Assembly: GCA_033297205.1 (NCBI GenBank)
Contig: MU859085.1
Span: 186,001 to 250,000, forward strand
Length of the DNA: 64,000 nt
Direction of reading: 5' to 3'
DNA from: Pseudoneurospora amorphoporcata
Lineage: Eukaryota > Ascomycota > Sordariomycetes > Sordariales > Sordariaceae
Positions 21,902 through 31,913 of this stretch are shown here, in pieces; within the stretch, counting starts at the first letter, position 1, and each line of letters starts with the position of its first letter. Position numbers and translations under genes: made by a program. Below the pieces are notes generated by a model that was given only the letters and a program-made list of their open reading frames with translations, did not search any database and was not told where the DNA came from.

Positions 21902-23673
21902 ATGGCCACCACCACGGATACTGTACCGGTTGGTGACTTTGAGCAGCAAACTCAAAAGTTCCTCGAATGGTTCACCAGCCAGCCTGGCGCCACCTTTCAC
22001 AAGGACATCAAGCTTGTTGATCTGAGAGACAAGAGTGCTGGTCGTGGCATCAGTAAGTTTTCCTTTCGCCAAATATCCTCGAGTGTCCATCACCTGTCTG
22101 AACCGTCTCATTCACAGTCCAGGCCAAACACCCAGCTTACACCACAAACCTACCTCCCTTGGATTCACTCACCTCCCTCATAATGAATATTCACTGACAC
22201 CCACCAGTCGCAACCGCCCCCATCCCCGCCGACACCCCCCTCTTCACCATCCCCCGCTCTTCCATCCTCTGCGCCACCACCTCCCCCCTCGCCGCCAAAC
22301 TTCCCTCCCTCTTCAAGGGTCCCGCCGAGCCTACCGTCGCCGAGGAGTCCCACTCCCACACCGCCGACGACGATGACGTCCCCGACCTCGTAGAGGAACT
22401 CGATGAAAACGACGACCCTATGAACTCGCAGGACTCCTGGACTTTGTTAATCCTCATTTTGATTCATGAGTACCTCCACGGTCCTCAGTCGGCTTGGTTT
22501 CCCTACCTGTCTGTCCTGCCCAACAAGTTTGATACGCCCATGTTTTGGACCGGGCAAGAGCTGGGGGAGTTGCAAGCCAGCGCGTTGGTGGCCAAGGTGG
22601 GCAAGGAGGAGGCTGATGAGATGATTCGGTCCAAAATTGTGAGGGTTGTGAAGGACCATGAGGAGGCTTTTTATCCGTCGTCTGCGTATCCGGCGGAGAA
22701 GAGAAAGAAGTTGAGCGAGGAGGAACTCTTGGCTTTGGGACACAGGATGGGATCAGCAATTATGGCTTACGCTTTTGATTTGGCCAAGGAAGACGACGAC
22801 GACGAGGATGAAGACCAAGAAGGAGATGGCTGGGTGGAGGACCAATTGGCTGGGCAGAATGATACCATGGGCATGGTCCCCATGGCTGACATGCTTAACG
22901 CCGACGCCATCTTCAACGCGCACATTAACCACGGAGAGGGCAGTTTGACTGCTACTTCGCTGAGGGAGATCAAAGCAGGGGAGGAGATCCTGAATTACTA
23001 CGGCCCGTTGAGTAGTGCCGAGTTGTTGAGACGGTACGGCTACGTCACGGCCAATCATGCTAGGTACGATGTCGTGGAACTGGGGTGGGAGTTGATCGAG
23101 AAAGGGCTGAAGAAGATGGTGGATGGGCTACAGGGAAAGAAGAAGAAGAAGGAGGTGCAATGGGAGAAGGTCGACGACCTCCTGGAGGACGAAAAGGAAG
23201 AGGGAGAATGGGAAGATAGTTTCGTTCTTGAACGACAGAGCGAGGACCCGGATTCGGAGGGACAAGTCCACGGCGAAGCCGAGTTTGTGGGATGGCCCGA
23301 GGAGTTGGAGGAGCAGGTTAAGACGTACCTCAAGGCGGTGAAGAAGGTCGTAGGGAGTGGGGATCGGGCGGTTGCGGAGGCGTTGGGGGATAAAACCAAG
23401 AAAAAGGAGATCTTGTTGGGTGCCATGAGAAGCGCGTTGGAGGAGAGGGAGGGACAGTATGCTACTAGTTTGGAGGAGGACGAGAAGGTCCTTGTGGGGA
23501 TCGAGGGTGGTAGGCCGACGACGAGGAGGGAGATGGCTGTGTGGGTTAGGGCGGGCGAGAAGAGGATCATTAGGGAGGCGAGGGAGTGGGTTAAGAAGCA
23601 GGAGGAGGAGGTGAGCAAGGAGAGCAAGGGGCAGGAGAAGGAGGGGCGTGAGGCTAAGAGAAGGAAGGCTTAG
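21902..23673 (+). CDS. rkm4: SET-domain ribosomal lysine methyltransferase (Rkm4/SETD6 type)
   Basis: Exons 21902-22052 and 22208-23673 (intron 155 nt, donor GTAAGT, phase 1), 538 residues. In yeast, Rkm4 monomethylates a lysine of ribosomal protein Rpl42 (eL42) in the cytoplasm or nucleus; SETD6 is the animal relative. The splice restores the start of the SET domain as GRGIIATAPIPADTPLF. The domain is interrupted, as in the family, by a helical insert (iSET) with an acidic low-complexity patch, then returns with MVPMADMLNADAIFNAHINH and GEEILNYYGPLSSAELLRRYGY, which carry the cofactor- and lysine-channel residues. The C-terminal Rubis-substrate-binding-like region is long and ends in a Lys/Glu-rich nuclear-signal-like tail. 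The gene name follows family membership, not substrate proof. Confidence 0.9.
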
Positions 23674-24123
23674 ACCTAGAACTTGAGGAGAGACTTGGGT
23701 GTTATTGGAGCTATTTAGAGGCACGGAAACCTTCATGGTTGTTCTCCTGTCTCCTCTAGTGGGCAAGTGAAGAGTGGATATGAGAATCCAAGAGCGAGCC
23801 TTCGACCACGAGGACAAAGGCATAGCTGTTCTTGGACTACCTATCTACGGGTATGTTGTCCATGGCTTCTTTCCACCTCGTTTCCTGTCCGAATTCTTCA
23901 TCTGCTTCCCTGGTCAAGTTTATCCGCCGCATTTCCCAGTCGAACTTATCCTTCCTCGCGTTCCCTTGTTGCTAGTCGGCAAACGTTGCAAACCTTCTGC
24001 CTGTTCACACGAGTTAGTAAAAAGCCATTCCATATGTATAGTTTCCCAGAATGATCTCACCTGGTATCCCCACTCATTCCTCGCCAGGCAGTGCCACACA
24101 TGGACCCCCCTTCCTCTCGATCT
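23674..24123. other. Intergenic between convergent genes
   Basis: 3' flanks of the Rkm4 gene (+) and the small Cys-rich gene (-). No gene seen. Confidence 0.5.
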
Positions 24124-24651
24124 TCAAGAAAAGGGAAAAACACGGCGATCACCGGCAGTACTCTCATCACTCGAGATATCAAGGGGCTCAAAAATATCGT
24201 CATAAGGAGCTGGAGAAGCAGCAGGACTAGCCTCACGTGCACCGACAGCACCAAAGGCGCCAGCAGTGCCGTGAGGACCAGCAGTACCAGCAGTTCCAGC
24301 AACAATGGCAGCAACGGAAGCACTAAGCTCACTAGGAGAAGCACCCTCATCACCGGAAGAAGCACCACCACCCTCTCCACCCTTTCCACCCTTTCCACCC
24401 TTTCCGCCCTTAGCAGCCTTAGCAGCCTTCTTAGAGGTAGCCTCCTCACGACGACGACAAGTGCTGCACGTCCCCACCAACTTGACAGGCTCCATGCCGT
24501 CCAGGAGGATCTCCGTGACAGGGACACAGGGCGGCGGGTACTCGTCGTCCTGGGGGTTCATGAGCACGCGCTTCATCTTGGTCTCGCACTGCGACTCGCA
24601 CCATTCGGTGTGGCCGCAGAAGGTGAAGTTGTATTGTTTTTTGGTGCACAT
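24124..24651 (-). CDS. Small protein with Cys-rich N-terminus (Met-Cys family 1)
   Basis: A 175-residue intact frame from an ATG at 24651. Not recognised beyond a common fungal pattern. It begins MCTKKQYNFTFCGHTEWCES with cysteines at 2, 12, 18 and 22, and a further CSTC pair near residue 62, which could bind zinc. After residue 70 it becomes a low-complexity tail of Gly-Lys, Ala-Gly and Ser-Pro. No signal peptide, so it is probably intracellular. It belongs with two other Met-Cys proteins encoded within 2.5 kb (25726 and 27145), possibly old paralogues. Confidence 0.65.
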   Translation of the reverse strand: MCTKKQYNFTFCGHTEWCESQCETKMKRVLMNPQDDEYPPPCVPVTEILLDGMEPVKLVGTCSTCRRREEATSKKAAKAAKGGKGGKGGKGGEGGGASSGDEGASPSELSASVAAIVAGTAGTAGPHGTAGAFGAVGAREASPAASPAPYDDIFEPLDISSDESTAGDRRVFPFS

Positions 24652-25725
24652 TTTGCTGCAGCAGTGGTGGTGGTGGTGGTGTTTCTGTTTGTGTTGGTTT
24701 GGCTGTTAACAGTTGGGTGTGGGGGTGCTAGGCTGGGGATTTTTGGTTTGCTTGTCGCTTTGCTTTGCTTTGCTTTGCTTGGTTCTTGGTTTGCTTGTTG
24801 CTTGGATTGTTGGTTTGCTTGTTGGTTTGCTTGTCTTCTGCGTGAAAAGCGAGTCTCGGTTGCTTTGTATTGCCTGGCTTGGTTGTTTCTTGGGTTGTTG
24901 TTGTTGTTGTTGTTGGTAAAAGTGTTCTTGGAAGAGATTAACGGTTCTTGGAAGGTGTTTTATACCTCTCTTGCCTTCTCAAAGAATACCTAAGAAAAGA
25001 GGAAGCGGTTCTGTTTTTTCACGCTATTGTCGAGAATTCACAATAAGTCGGTCTCGTCGAGCTCAAATCGAAAACATTAGGCACGCGTACAAAAGCTATC
25101 ACGCGGGTGCTATGGGTTCTGCCATCTGATGTTCCTGGTGGAATCGACAACACTTTTCGTCTACAGACATTACATACTTCTAGCGGCTGGCGAGACCTAT
25201 TGAGGAACGACGTCGAAACCCGTGGGCCTTCTATTTCATCCTTTCCTTCAAAGTCTAGACCCCCGTCAAATATTATGGTCAGTATCGCTCTTTACAAGCA
25301 TGGACCTGTGTACAGCCTGCTGCTTCACTTGCGACCAGAAGAGTTAATAGCTACCAGGAGACACAAACTGACAGACATGTGGAATTTAGACCTTCCAGAT
25401 TCACTTGCCAACCCTTTCGGTCCATATTTGGACGACAAACTCCATTCACAGACCCAGCCTTGCCCGAGTTATTAGCAATACTACATAGGTGCCCAATGAT
25501 CCACAAGCCTCGCTATTCACGTTCATGAAACAGAATCGCAGCATCAAGAAACCGTCAACCTCGACTTTAAGAACCGAACATAATGCACAGTAGCTCTTCC
25601 ATTCACTTCCAGTTCTATATCTCCCAAGTGGCAGACTCACCCAAAGCTCTTATTCACACCACACAACCAATACCATCACCAACCCAGCGCCATTCTTAGT
25701 CCCACTCCACCCCAGCTCCCGCAAA
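24652..25725. promoter_or_regulatory. Divergent region between two small Cys-rich genes
   Basis: About 1.07 kb. Contains GTGGTGGTGGTG at 24665-24680, several CTTTG pentamer repeats at 24757-24781, and a GTTGTTGTTGTTG run near 24896. It must hold both promoters. No gene seen. Confidence 0.5.
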
Positions 25726-25956
25726 ATGTGCAAAATAACCTACAACGAAACCAAATGCACCAGCTGCAAGACGCTGCTCAAATCCGAGATCGACCGGGAC
25801 ACCTGCTACGAAGTGCTCGCCTCCAGCACACTAACTTTTGGCGGATGTAAGGACGGGGCGACTTCGGTGACGAACACGAAGGAGGAGGGGATTTGTGACG
25901 CGTGCACGGCCAAAGCTCGTAGGGTTCAGATGTGGAGGGGGGCGGCGATGGGGTGA
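25726..25956 (+). CDS. Small Cys-rich protein (Met-Cys family 2)
   Basis: A 76-residue frame with an ATG in context GCAAAATG. It starts MCKITYNETKCTSCKTLL and has CxxC pairs (C11/C14, and CDAC near residue 58) plus three further cysteines, suggesting a zinc-binding or disulphide mini-fold. No signal peptide. The opening resembles the 24651 protein, from which it is divergently transcribed. Short and without recognised homologue, but the cysteine spacing and position make it more than a chance frame. Confidence 0.5.
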   Translation: MCKITYNETKCTSCKTLLKSEIDRDTCYEVLASSTLTFGGCKDGATSVTNTKEEGICDACTAKARRVQMWRGAAMG

Positions 25957-26701
25957 TATAATTCTTTCTATAGATAGGAAGGGGGGCCAGGAGTGAGGGG
26001 AAGTTGATGAGGAAGTGAGAAGGAAGCAAAGGGAGTGAGTGAGTGCTTGATTGGTTTATGATTGAGGTAGCGTACGCCTGTAAGTTGGTTGGTGTTGGGA
26101 ATCAGAACGATGTTTTTACTTGCACATATAGGTACCTAACGAAGGTATGGGATTCTCTGGCACTCTGTATCACCGGTCTTTTGGCTTCCATCATGTTGCT
26201 CGCCCTTGTTGTTTTGCTTGGTCTCGGAATCACAGGAGCAAGAAACAGAACATGAAGGTACCGCTGTAGTAGTATAATCGAGAGAGGTGTGTGGCTTTTC
26301 ACATGATGGAATCTCGCTTCCCAGGAATCGCAATAGCATTCGTCAAGAGCTATGAAATCCCTCGTTCCAGGTAGACAGAGTAGACTAGCAGCATATCAGG
26401 TAGGTGCCTGCCCTGCCTCTAGCCCTACATGTTCCCTCTTCCATCTCCTCCTAGCCTCCATTCCACCTCCAATTCTCCGATCAATGGTGCCAGCCCATCA
26501 GATCCATCACTCATGGCCAAGGTGAAAAACAGTACTAGAGCGCACTCGACGTGATAGCAGCCCATGCGTAAGACACATGCAGGAAGCATAGGTATCTTTG
26601 AGGCTCCTTTTCCCGTTGATATAGAGGTCCACAAGGTAGTGGTGACCCCCAAGCTCACCTCGGCCCTCGCATATTGATAAGGTAGGTACGCTACCTAAGT
26701 A
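25957..26701. other. Intergenic between convergent small genes
   Basis: No gene seen. Contains several copies of the recurrent AGGTACCT / TAGGTAC motif (near 26131, 26258 and 26684). Confidence 0.45.
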
Positions 26702-27145
26702 CTAAGCCTGCTCCGTCTGCTCCGTCTGCTCCGGGGCCCACCCTTTAAGCGCAAATTGACATTTTCCCTCCACCACATCGTGCCAAGTGGGATAATCAGG
26801 GCGCAAAGGCCACCGAGTACTCCATTTCTCCCAGTTTGCGTTCAGGATGCTTGTGCTTTCTACCAGAAATCCCTGCATTCGCGACGCTTGATCGCAAAGA
26901 GTGCAAGGTCCCAGAATACATATCCTTCGAATGTTCTCCGGCGTCAAAACCTGACAAACCTTCCTCAAGGGACTATCCGGTTCAAGATCAACGAGGCCCC
27001 TAAAACTGTTGCCTTTGACGTGCTCCTCTCGCATGCGGATAAAGATTTTGCGGACGCGAAGTATCTCGGCTTGGCACCAGGTGATGGTGAGCTCCTCGTG
27101 GGTGGCTTTGGGGCAGGCAAAAATCTCCTTGTATCCTTGACACAT
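26702..27145 (-). CDS. Small Cys-containing protein (Met-Cys family 3)
   Basis: A 147-residue frame from ATG 27145, intact to a TAG at 26702. It starts MCQGYKEIFACPKATHEELT with cysteines at 2, 11 and 24, and later has CILGPCTLCDQ, a possible metal-binding pair. The C-terminus has the repeat EQTEQTEQ from a GTCTGCTCC-type tandem. The composition is protein-like (Trp-rich near residues 105-120). Function unknown. It could be a diverged relative of the two neighbouring Met-Cys proteins. Confidence 0.55.
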   Translation of the reverse strand: MCQGYKEIFACPKATHEELTITWCQAEILRVRKIFIRMREEHVKGNSFRGLVDLEPDSPLRKVCQVLTPENIRRICILGPCTLCDQASRMQGFLVESTSILNANWEKWSTRWPLRPDYPTWHDVVEGKCQFALKGWAPEQTEQTEQA

Positions 27146-27619
27146 CTTTGACAGGCTGGCGAGTATCGAAGAACGGCTCTAGATGGTAGATCCTGCTGCG
27201 GGCTGGTGAATATAAGCGATGCTTTCTAGATCTGGGGGTTTTCTATCGTTAGTACGACTATGAGCACAAGAGGTATATGCCGGACTTTGACCAGTGGACG
27301 AGTTCTTACCTAGAGGTACGCTGAAGTTGTTTTCGAAATTGAAGATAGAGGTAGGCAGTTGGGCACTCGAAAATGCTGTGCGAGTAGGAGGTGCTTGAAT
27401 GTCGGTGAAGTGTGCACAACCAATAAAGGTATCGTAGCATCTTCTCCATGTCAAACCGGATGCTCATCCATAAGGTAGCTTTTATAGATCCCGGAGTCCA
27501 TTTGGATACTTCAGTGAGGTGGTACGTCTAGGTACCTCTAAACCGGAAGTTGTTTTGCGCTCAAAGAAGACCATAGAGGTAGCTGGTAGAGTTAGGCGGC
27601 GTCTCCTCGATACTCTGGC
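27146..27619. other. Intergenic, no gene seen
   Basis: Carries several GTAGAGGTA / TACCTCTA motifs (near 27307, 27347, 27532 and 27573). Confidence 0.4.
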
Positions 27620-28315
27620 CTTTGTTGACAACACGCCGAGATAGAGGGATGAACTCTGTGCCAACATCGGTTGGAACATTTGTGGGCATTTTCTTTGATC
27701 AAAACCAAGAAGTCACCTTCGTAACTCCCGTCGGCATCACGACCAACTTGAACCGCTGGGCCACCAACCGCTGGGCCACCAACCGCTGGGCCACTCGAGT
27801 ACCATTTCATTTCGGTCGCGTTGCTGAGTTGGTATGTTTGGTCTCTGCGTTGGAAGCGTCAAGGGCGCAGGTAATTTATATGCCACGAGGGCTGTTCGAT
27901 CTCATAGTCTATGAGGTACGAATTGCTGTCATCACCTGTTGTCTTGAGATCAAGTGTTCGGTTAGCGATTGGATACCTTACACAGTCAACCGTCGACAGT
28001 TGATCCTAAATCGCTGTTGGTCTCATGTCAAAGACAAAGGCCGCAAGCGCTCACAATCAGTCAGGAGATGAAAGCAATGAATTTGAATACCCACCTGGAG
28101 GTTTGGATTGTTTTATTGGTTGAGGTTAGGCGACACTTTACCAAGGAACCGCGTATTCTTCACGTCAATGAGATTCAGAGATGAGATTGGACCAGACACG
28201 CGGCTCAGATACAGCAAACTGGCGTTCCTCGAGTACCTCCAAGGTGTGCCACACCTTTTGGTATACATCGCCACCAACTACAACCAACAGCATAAAGTCG
28301 TCCCGCTCCGGTAAA
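27620..28315 (+). pseudogene. Probable RNase H-like gene relic
   Basis: Broken frames that keep the order of features of fungal RNase H1-like proteins: VGIFFDQNQEVTF, then after a 15-bp triplicated block RVAELVCLVSALEASRAQ (compare the RAEL..AL helix), MPRGLFDLIVYE, VSDWIP, a helix like LEVWIVLLVEVRRH, and finally VYIATNYNQQ (compare YxxRxYNxxAD). The last pieces lie in a different frame from the first, with stops between. The acidic catalytic residues are not all in place. I cannot exclude an intron-containing gene, but the loss of key residues favours a relic. The assignment is pattern memory and needs a search. Confidence 0.35.
27752..27795. repeat. Three tandem copies of a 15-bp unit
   Basis: AACCGCTGGGCCACC is repeated three times in a row. 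It lies inside the RNase H-like relic and keeps its frame (NRWAT repeated). Confidence 0.85.
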
Positions 28316-28650
28316 GCAAACAACAGGGTACCTTAGTCACACAAAGATACCTCTATATGTAGAGAAAGTCAGGTTTCTTCCCTTACGCTTGTTATTTCCT
28401 TCATTACGCTTCCAACTCTCTGAACCAAGGTGTAAAGCCCGTCAAATCCATCAATCATGCTCAAGATGAGGAACCGTCTGGTACCAAAGTGCGCCCAACT
28501 GCGAAAAAGCACCCCATTCGCCAACATGAAACAAACCGAATGCAATGCCAAAAGGCGATCGTCCAAAACTGTTTCCACCTCCCCAAATTCTCACCCCAGC
28601 CATCGGAAAACATTCAAACATGCGCCTGATTGCCCGGCTACCTGGTGATG
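28316..28650. other. Intergenic, no gene seen
   Basis: Plain sequence up to the target duplication of the MITE at 28654. Confidence 0.4.
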
Positions 28651-28653
28651 TTA

Positions 28654-29343
28654 AGGCGTGTTCGGGTCCGCGTTATAGATTTTAAGAAATAAACGTGTTA
28701 ACGTGCAGGGTCCGCAGCTGCACTCCTGCAACATTAAGGCAGCGTTAAGGTAGGCCAAGACTTTGGCTGCAAGATGGAAAGAGGTACTTAACATCCCTTT
28801 CTACCTTTCGTCTCTCCTCCTCTTCCTCCTTCACCATCCTTTTCATCATCATCATCATCACCACCATCCTTTTCATCAACACCACCATCCTTCTTATCGT
28901 CGCCATCCTTCTCATCATCACCATCCTTCTCATCCTTCTTATCATCGCCATCCTTATCGTCACTTCAATAGTAGAGGTAGATTTCAATTGGGAATAGCCT
29001 CATTGATTCAGGTTGTCTTTGCGACGGCCATCCCCTATATTTATAGGGGGTTGAGCCTGGGCCTTAAGCCTGGGCCTGCCTTAACCGCAGTCTTTAACGT
29101 ACTACGTTTCGATTTTGAGACGTAGTACGTTAAGAACTACGGTTAAAGATTTCGAAGATTCTAGCCTTTTAATTAATTAAATCGAGGATTTGGGGTAAGT
29201 GCAGGTAGTTGTAAGTAGTTGTAGGGTATGCATGAAAAATAAGGTTTTTGAACTGAACACGAAAAATCGCAGTAGTACGTTAGTACGTCCTACATACAAA
29301 ATCTTAACCTGGGAACGTACTAACGTGCAACCGAACACGCCTT
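28654..29343. mobile_element. Harbinger-type MITE with TTA target duplication
   Basis: Left end AGGCGTGTTCGG at 28654 and right end CCGAACACGCCT ending at 29343 are exact inverted 12-mers, flanked on both sides by TTA (28651-28653 and 29344-29346). Subterminal AACGTGTTAACGTGCA and AACGTACTAACGTGCA are near the two ends. TTA duplication and an end of this type are the marks of PIF/Harbinger elements. The 690-bp interior is non-coding: a CATCATC/CATCCTT minisatellite (about 28828-28965), a perfect CCCTATATTTATAGGGG palindrome near 29032, and an inverted repeat ACGTACTACGT/ACGTAGTACGT near 29097-29131. Confidence 0.75.
28828..28965. repeat. CATCATC / CATCCTT minisatellite
   Basis: Imperfect tandem units such as CCATCCTTCTCATCATCA repeated across about 140 bases inside the MITE. 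A frame through it is His-rich and not a real gene. Confidence 0.75.
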
Positions 29344-29346
29344 TAG

Positions 29347-30925
29347 CGGCGGTACCGATAACTGCTAGTGGTCACCACTATAAGAGGTGTACCTACTCAT
29401 CGGCATCAACGTACTTTGACAAGACTCATAGGAGCCTTGGAAACGAGTACTCGACAACGACGATCGCCGGCGCCCTCCAGCGACCTCTCAACCGGTGCCC
29501 GTCGGAAGGCGACGCCGTTGAGAATGGCATCAGGTTGAACTTGGGCTGTGCCGCCAGGCTAGCGACTGGACGGCGGTGCCTCCTCTCCAGCCTGGTGGGA
29601 AAGCGGGCAGTGTCAGTTTATTCCTGCCATCTCGTCTTCACCGCTGGACAGGGCAACGTGGAGAAAGGGACGAAGAGAAGGGACACACAAGAAATTACTC
29701 GTGGGGAGCTAACACCCAATGGAGGAGGCACCGCCATCTTTGTTTTGGAAGCGGGAAGATGTGATAGGAAAGATGGATGAGAGAGGAGTAGCAGGGAAGA
29801 AAAAGACGGGACAACCTGAGGGGCAGCCAGAAGAACTAGAACTGCTCACCAGATCAGGTAGACATAATGACGGGAGGGGAGGGAAAGGGGAGGGTTTTCT
29901 AGCCCTAACGAGTGACGCGTAGCAAGACGTCTGGTGCCTTCCATCTTTCTTTTCGAGGCAGAGGAGGTCAGGACTGGAGGCTGGAGTGGGCACGGGCCGC
30001 AATTCAGCAAAATTTCTCTGCGTCGTCCAAGCCAGAGAGGTACTCAGCAGGCAGTCTTGGAGCTGTCATTGGCTCCCGTCCTTGTTCTTTCCATCACTGG
30101 GTGACTTGCGTATGCGGTCGGGGTTGGACAATGACCGGTGCCAGCCAGAACACGCTGGTGACTTGGTTGGAAACTTGAAATTTCCATGTGCTGCTGTGAT
30201 CCGCCTCCTTGTTGGTATCAATGGCAAAATAATCCAAAGACGTGCGTGCTACAGACGGTAAGAAAAACTAAGAAGCGGCAAACGTGTATCCAACACTACC
30301 TCTAGAGAGGGATACCTACAAGGGCTGAAAGAAAACCACGAGAAAGCCCAACAAGAGAATATGGTGGCAAGTGAGGGGCGCTTGAGGTATTCCTAGCGCG
30401 ACGAACAGGAAACTTGCAACAATGTGTTTGAAGAGGACATGTATCAATGCTGAAAGAGGACTGGAGAAAACACTGAAGCGATGGGAGAGAGTGGAAGGAC
30501 AACATTATGGAGGGTCTGGTTCTGAAAGTACCGATTCTACACCAGATGTAGTGTCTGAATTAGAACAGCCACTTCAATTACCCTGGAGACACTGGAATCT
30601 CGCAAAGTCAAAATTGGCCTGATACTTTGCCCTTGATTGATACAAGTACTCGTAGCGATCTGGACATTCCTGCCCTGGGATACCGTATGATTTGGGAAGC
30701 CGAATTCAGCCAAGTAGGTATGCTCAAATGTTGAGTGTCTAGAGGTAGGTTGTTGTTCTGCACGCGGACGATAATGTAGGTAGGTAATGTGATTGCCAGT
30801 ACCAGGAGTACCTACCAGCAGTACCAAGACGGGTAGTACGAGGGGTACATGTATCTGACTGGACTCGAACGGGACCGGAGGTATATATATCAGGTCCGCA
30901 TACCTCCTTTCAACAAACAAACAAA
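29347..30925. other. Intergenic, no gene seen
   Basis: About 1.6 kb between the MITE and the tRNA gene. Open frames are short and lack conserved features. Confidence 0.45.
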
Positions 30926-31049
30926 GCGCGGTTGGTGTAGTGGTCAACGCGTTCGCTCAGTACATGGCACCTCAATCACCTACGGTGTCCGTGGTTGGGG
31001 CGCCATCCTTGACAGTGAAAGTTCCCGGGTTCGAATCCCGGACCGCGCA
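30926..31049 (+). tRNA. tRNA gene, isotype uncertain, with intron of about 51 nt
   Basis: Acceptor GCGCGGT (30926-30932) pairs perfectly with ACCGCGC (31042-31048), with A at 31049. The A box TGGTGTAGTGG and B box GGTTCGAATCC are both perfect. The D stem GTGT pairs with ACGC, the anticodon stem TTCGC (30952-30956) with GTGAA (31015-31019), and the T stem CCGGG with CCCGG. A T-rich stretch follows at 31051. With a canonical 37/38 intron (30963-31013) the loop reads T-C-A-G-T-A, giving anticodon AGT (threonine), but position 33 is C instead of the near-universal U. So it is either a tRNA-Thr variant, a different fold, or a decaying copy. Confidence 0.65.
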
Positions 31050-31913
31050 TTTCTTTTTTCGTGTTTCTTTCTTTTTTTCCCTTTCCATCCTTCTTTTTGC
31101 CTATGTCGTGGTGAATGCTTTGGGAGTTCAGCGCAGAGTTTTGGTTATTCCCATCAAACACAGGGCCTGCACGCTTCATAGTCTAGTAGCCGCCTTTAAA
31201 TTTCGCACATTCTATTCTAGAAGAAGCCTGTATGGGCCTTGATGTTCGTAAGGTAAGGTACTCGTGGGTGGGATGCCAGCCCTTGTGTTGGATCGTCTTG
31301 CCTGGAGTTCGAAAGATCCGATGGAAGCTTGTCTACCTAGATGTGGTGCACCTCTATATATATGAGGTAGGTATCAAACACAGGCACCTTTGTCGATCTT
31401 TGCAGTCAGTCGACCCATTCAGTCTTCCGCAGGCGCCGCGTGCCGACCTTCACTTCACTTCCAGTCAATATAGATAGACATGGCATCCGATACTGCCACG
31501 CGACCACGACCGCGAACCACGACGAGCGCAAAAGAGAAAGAAACAAAGGGACCAAAAGAGAAGAAACAAAGGGACCAGAATGATTGAAGCGAAAATTGTA
31601 TCCAATGCTTATTACAACCAGAAATAGCTAACCTGGAAGGTATGCAAAAAAATATGTGTCTATGATGCTGAGATGCAAAGTTAGTATGCCCATAAAAAGC
31701 AAATGCTCCTTTTCCATCCATCCCTCTCCCAACGCATGGCCATCATACCGACATGCCTTCTTTATATACCTACCGTACGTTACTCCCACCATCCGTACAT
31801 CATTATTAACTGCCGTGGGTATCTTAACCGATGACTTCGTTCAACGCAAGGCTCGCTCGCTCGCTCGCAATTTCCAATCCTCTCTCCCCATCTTCCAACC
31901 AACCAAGAACAGT
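31050..31913. other. Intergenic, 3' flank of ABC transporter
   Basis: Begins with a T-rich Pol III terminator. The part near 31913 should be the 3' UTR of the minus-strand ABC gene. No gene seen. Confidence 0.5.

Noticed and set aside
24091..24993. 300-codon plus-strand frame
   Set aside because: Antisense of the small Cys-rich gene and its GT-rich flank; Leu/Ser runs only.
28763..29125. His-rich 120-codon frame
   Set aside because: Translation of a CATCATC minisatellite inside a MITE.
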